64,000 bases of DNA from Hyphomicrobiales bacterium (GTDB lineage Bacteria > Pseudomonadota > Alphaproteobacteria > Rhizobiales > Beijerinckiaceae): the NCBI GenBank assembly GCA_026400535.1, contig JAPLOU010000018.1, positions 1 through 64,000 on the forward strand. The letters are read 5' to 3'. Below are positions 62,106 through 64,000 of the stretch, in pieces; the stretch's first letter is position 1; each line of letters opens with the position of its first letter. The notes beneath the pieces were generated by a model. It saw only the letters and a list, made by a program, of their open reading frames with translations. It was not told the DNA's origin and did not search any database. Both the position numbers and the translations under genes were made by a program.

Positions 62106-63131
62106 TCAACGATCAGCGGACAGGGTCTCACTGGCCGCAGCGACCGGTGTGACGAGCTGCGGTCCAAGATGAAGATATCGCGTTGCCTTGCGCTTGGCGG
62201 CGATGTCGGCCCAGACCCGTTCGACCTGTTCGCTGGTCAGGTCTGCGGCAGCGGCGACCTCGGCTGCAGCGATGCCATGGTTGAGGCCATAGAGGCACAG
62301 ATCCATGCGGTCATAGGGCAGTGAGAAGTAGAACTCCTCTTGGGTTTGCGCGAGCGAATAGGTGTCTGTCGTGGGCGGGCGGCAGCGAACCTCCTCGGGG
62401 ATGCCGAGATAGGCTGCAAGCTCATAGACCTGGCTTTTGTAGAGATGCGCGAGGGGCTTCACATCGGCGGAGCCGTCGCCATTCTTGACGAAGAAACCCT
62501 GGTCGTATTCCAGCCGATTGGGCGTCCCGAGCACGGCGAAGTTCAGGCGATCGGCATGGTAGTACTCGATCTGCTTGCGTGTGCGCTGCTTCATGCTGGT
62601 CGCTGCGACGATGCCCAGATAAACCTGCGGTGGCATGCGTAGCTTGGTCTGCCGGCCCTCTGGGTCTTGAACCACAAGCGAAGAGATGTTGTAGCCCGCT
62701 GCCTCGACGCTGTTGGCGATCACGATCTTGGAGGCCCAGCCCGGGCCGTATTCCGGTACGATCTGGCGGATGAAGCCGTCGCGCCGGTCGTAGCAGCCCA
62801 TGGCGAGCAGGGCAGGACCGATGTCCTCGACTTCGGCGGCAACGCCGAATGTATCGGCCACCAGGCGTCCCAGACGCAGGCTGTCTGGGTCCGAGTCGCT
62901 CTCGGGCATGAACATGCAGAAAACGTTCTTGACGCCGACAGCGCGCACCGCCAGCGCGAGGCTGACACTGGAATCGACGCCGCCCGATAGCCCCAGGACA
63001 AGGCCGCGCTTGCGCATGTCCCGGAGCTGCCCGCGCAGCCCCACGATGATGCGATCGGTCTCGGCCGCCGCGTCGATTCGTAAGTCGTTGGCACAGAAGG
63101 ACCGGGCCTTGAGGGCTGTCACAGCGCTCAT
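62106..63131 (-). CDS. NAD(+) synthetase-like (NadE family) amide-forming protein
   Basis: 341 residues of the ATP-PPase fold. The P-loop is GLVLGLSGGVDSSVSLALAV near 42-61; later GTPNRLEYDQGFFVKNGDGSADVKPLAHLYKSQVYELAAYLGIP near 208-251 and PTTDTYSLAQTQEEFYF follow the ammonia-dependent NadE layout. No N-terminal nitrilase (glutaminase) domain exists, so ammonia must come from elsewhere. Compared with NadE of about 275 residues there are extra segments near 150-190. Its start overlaps the acyl-ligase stop (ATGA), and the locus is polysaccharide-related, so it may amidate a pathway intermediate instead of nicotinate adenine dinucleotide. Housekeeping NadE is not excluded. Confidence 0.8.
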   Translation of the reverse strand: MSAVTALKARSFCANDLRIDAAAETDRIIVGLRGQLRDMRKRGLVLGLSGGVDSSVSLALAVRAVGVKNVFCMFMPESDSDPDSLRLGRLVADTFGVAAEVEDIGPALLAMGCYDRRDGFIRQIVPEYGPGWASKIVIANSVEAAGYNISSLVVQDPEGRQTKLRMPPQVYLGIVAATSMKQRTRKQIEYYHADRLNFAVLGTPNRLEYDQGFFVKNGDGSADVKPLAHLYKSQVYELAAYLGIPEEVRCRPPTTDTYSLAQTQEEFYFSLPYDRMDLCLYGLNHGIAAAEVAAAADLTSEQVERVWADIAAKRKATRYLHLGPQLVTPVAAASETLSADR

Positions 63132-64000
63132 GATATGGGTTCCAGGATCTCGGCTGCCAGCCGACGGCTGACCTTGCCCGTGTCCGTTTTCGGCAGTTCG
63201 TCACGGAAGGTGATGAGCTTGGGCACCATGAAGTCCTCGAGATGGAGAGCACAATGGCGAATGATGTCGCGCTCGGTGAGGCCGGCGTCTGAGCGCACAA
63301 CCACTGCGGCGATTGCCTGGCCGAGTACGGGATCGGTGACGCCGGCGACGACGGCCTCGGCGATCCCAGGGTGAGCATGAAGGACGGCTTCGACCTCCTT
63401 GGGAGGGACCTTTTCGCCGCGCGTCTTGATGATGTCGTCCTTGCGCCCGACGAAGTAGAGGAACCTGTCTTCATCCATCCTGAACAGGTCGCCGGTGTGA
63501 AGACGTTTCTCCCAGGGATCGGGCCCAGGCCGCAGCATCTGGGCCGTTGCCGCTTCGTTGCGCCAATAGCCCTGCATGACATGCGGTCCGCGGATCACGA
63601 GTTCGCCCGGCTCGCCCTGCGGCACCGGGGCCCCGTCGTCGCCGACAATGAAGGCTTCGGTGTTCGGGATGGCGATGCCGACCGAACCGGGCCTCCGGTC
63701 GAGCTCCTCGGGCGGCAGATAGGTGCAGCGCTTGCACTCGGTCAGCCCGTACATCGAGTAGAGGAGGACGTCGGGGAAGAGCGCGCGCAGCTGTGCGATA
63801 TGGTTCGGCGGTAGGGCCGCGGCGGTATTGGAGATGTAACGCAGGCTGGGCAAGAAGCCAGGCTCGAGGTCGCGCATCTGCAAGATCAGCGCCGCCATGG
63901 TCGGAACCAGCGGAAAGCCGGTGACGCCCTCCTGGCGGATGCGCTCGAAGATCGCCTGCGGGAAGGCGAATGATTTCTCCAGCACCAGAGTAGCGCCTAG
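63128..64000 (-). CDS. AMP-forming acyl-CoA/acyl ligase, 5' end outside the window
   Basis: The frame enters the window at 64000 (LGATLVLEKSFAFPQAIFERI) and ends at 63128, giving about 290 C-terminal residues of an ANL-superfamily enzyme. Seen are the adenylate region YSMYGLTECKRCTYLPPEE, with the YG-T-E motif A5, GELVIRGPHVMQGYWRNEAAT, the hinge LHTGDLFRMDEDRFLYFVGRKDDIIKTRGEKVPPKEVEAVL (A7-A8, D and R-K-D) and the catalytic Lys in LPKTDTGKVSRR (A10). It would activate a carboxylic acid as acyl-AMP for CoA or a carrier protein. Coupled to the NadE-like gene; a partner acyl carrier protein may lie beyond the edge. Confidence 0.9.
   Translation of the reverse strand, partial: LGATLVLEKSFAFPQAIFERIRQEGVTGFPLVPTMAALILQMRDLEPGFLPSLRYISNTAAALPPNHIAQLRALFPDVLLYSMYGLTECKRCTYLPPEELDRRPGSVGIAIPNTEAFIVGDDGAPVPQGEPGELVIRGPHVMQGYWRNEAATAQMLRPGPDPWEKRLHTGDLFRMDEDRFLYFVGRKDDIIKTRGEKVPPKEVEAVLHAHPGIAEAVVAGVTDPVLGQAIAAVVVRSDAGLTERDIIRHCALHLEDFMVPKLITFRDELPKTDTGKVSRRLAAEILEPIS

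Noticed and set aside
61666-62109. 147-codon minus-strand ORF in the gap before the NadE-like gene
   Set aside because: No domain, crosses a tandem repeat, and a different frame in the same place looks equally coding-like; treated as a possible remnant only.

Overview
The window looks like a chromosomal segment of a GC-rich alphaproteobacterium, most likely of the order Hyphomicrobiales (Rhizobiales). This is inferred from the gene order mdh-sucC-sucD-sucA-sucB-lpdA, high-GC codon use, many ATGA/TGATG overlaps and the Entner-Doudoroff and homogentisate-type genes. No rRNA, CRISPR array, prophage or intact insertion sequence was seen; one tRNA (Ala, CGC) is present.

Left part, 1-24 kb: a patchwork of intact housekeeping or accessory operons separated by decayed genes. 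Remnants include an IS21 helper ATPase (istB), a DUF2950-like tail, a DUF47 phosphate-regulator gene, a mannose-1-phosphate guanylyltransferase next to an IS5-type transposase tail, an ABC ATPase with its Walker B region deleted, a mobC-like fragment, another IS5-type tail and a GNAT gene. Between them are a TAXI-type binding protein, a phosphohexomutase, a compact nucleotide-salvage module (AMP/thymidine phosphorylase, PRPP synthetase, beta-CASP metallo-hydrolase), a lone bacteriochlorophyll synthase gene (bchG), TerB/DUF533/TerC proteins, paired COG0701-like permeases, KDPG aldolase, hpd with a divergent AsnC-type regulator, and a NitT/TauT-type ABC importer.

Middle part, 24-46.6 kb: zapE and a TetR regulator, then the TCA block mdh, sucC, sucD, sucA, sucB and lpdA on one strand. 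This block is interrupted between sucC and sucD by about 790 bp holding a low-GC membrane ORF fused to a second, diverged sucD 5' end, followed by a truncated vapBC pair. A small membrane protein gene lies between sucB and lpdA. Downstream are a hydratase of the FAH family, a PLP aminotransferase divergent from an IlvD/Edd dehydratase (a 20-bp perfect palindrome lies between them), a GNAT protein, ung, a Tat-exported 5'-nucleotidase, hemH, and an SPFH/NfeD pair.

Right part, 46.7-64 kb: an exopolysaccharide locus, mostly on the minus strand: Wzx-like flippase, Wzz/GumC co-polymerase, Wzy-like polymerase, NodB-type deacetylase, two GT4 and one or two GT2 glycosyltransferases, VanZ-like protein, methyltransferase and a secreted glycosidase-like protein. 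A truncated outer-membrane beta-barrel gene lies beside it. Divergently there is a HemK-like methyltransferase overlapping a GNAT-like gene, and at the edge an NAD-synthetase-like gene overlapping an AMP-forming acyl ligase that runs out of the window. Together they suggest a Wzx/Wzy-type polymer with acyl/amide decoration.
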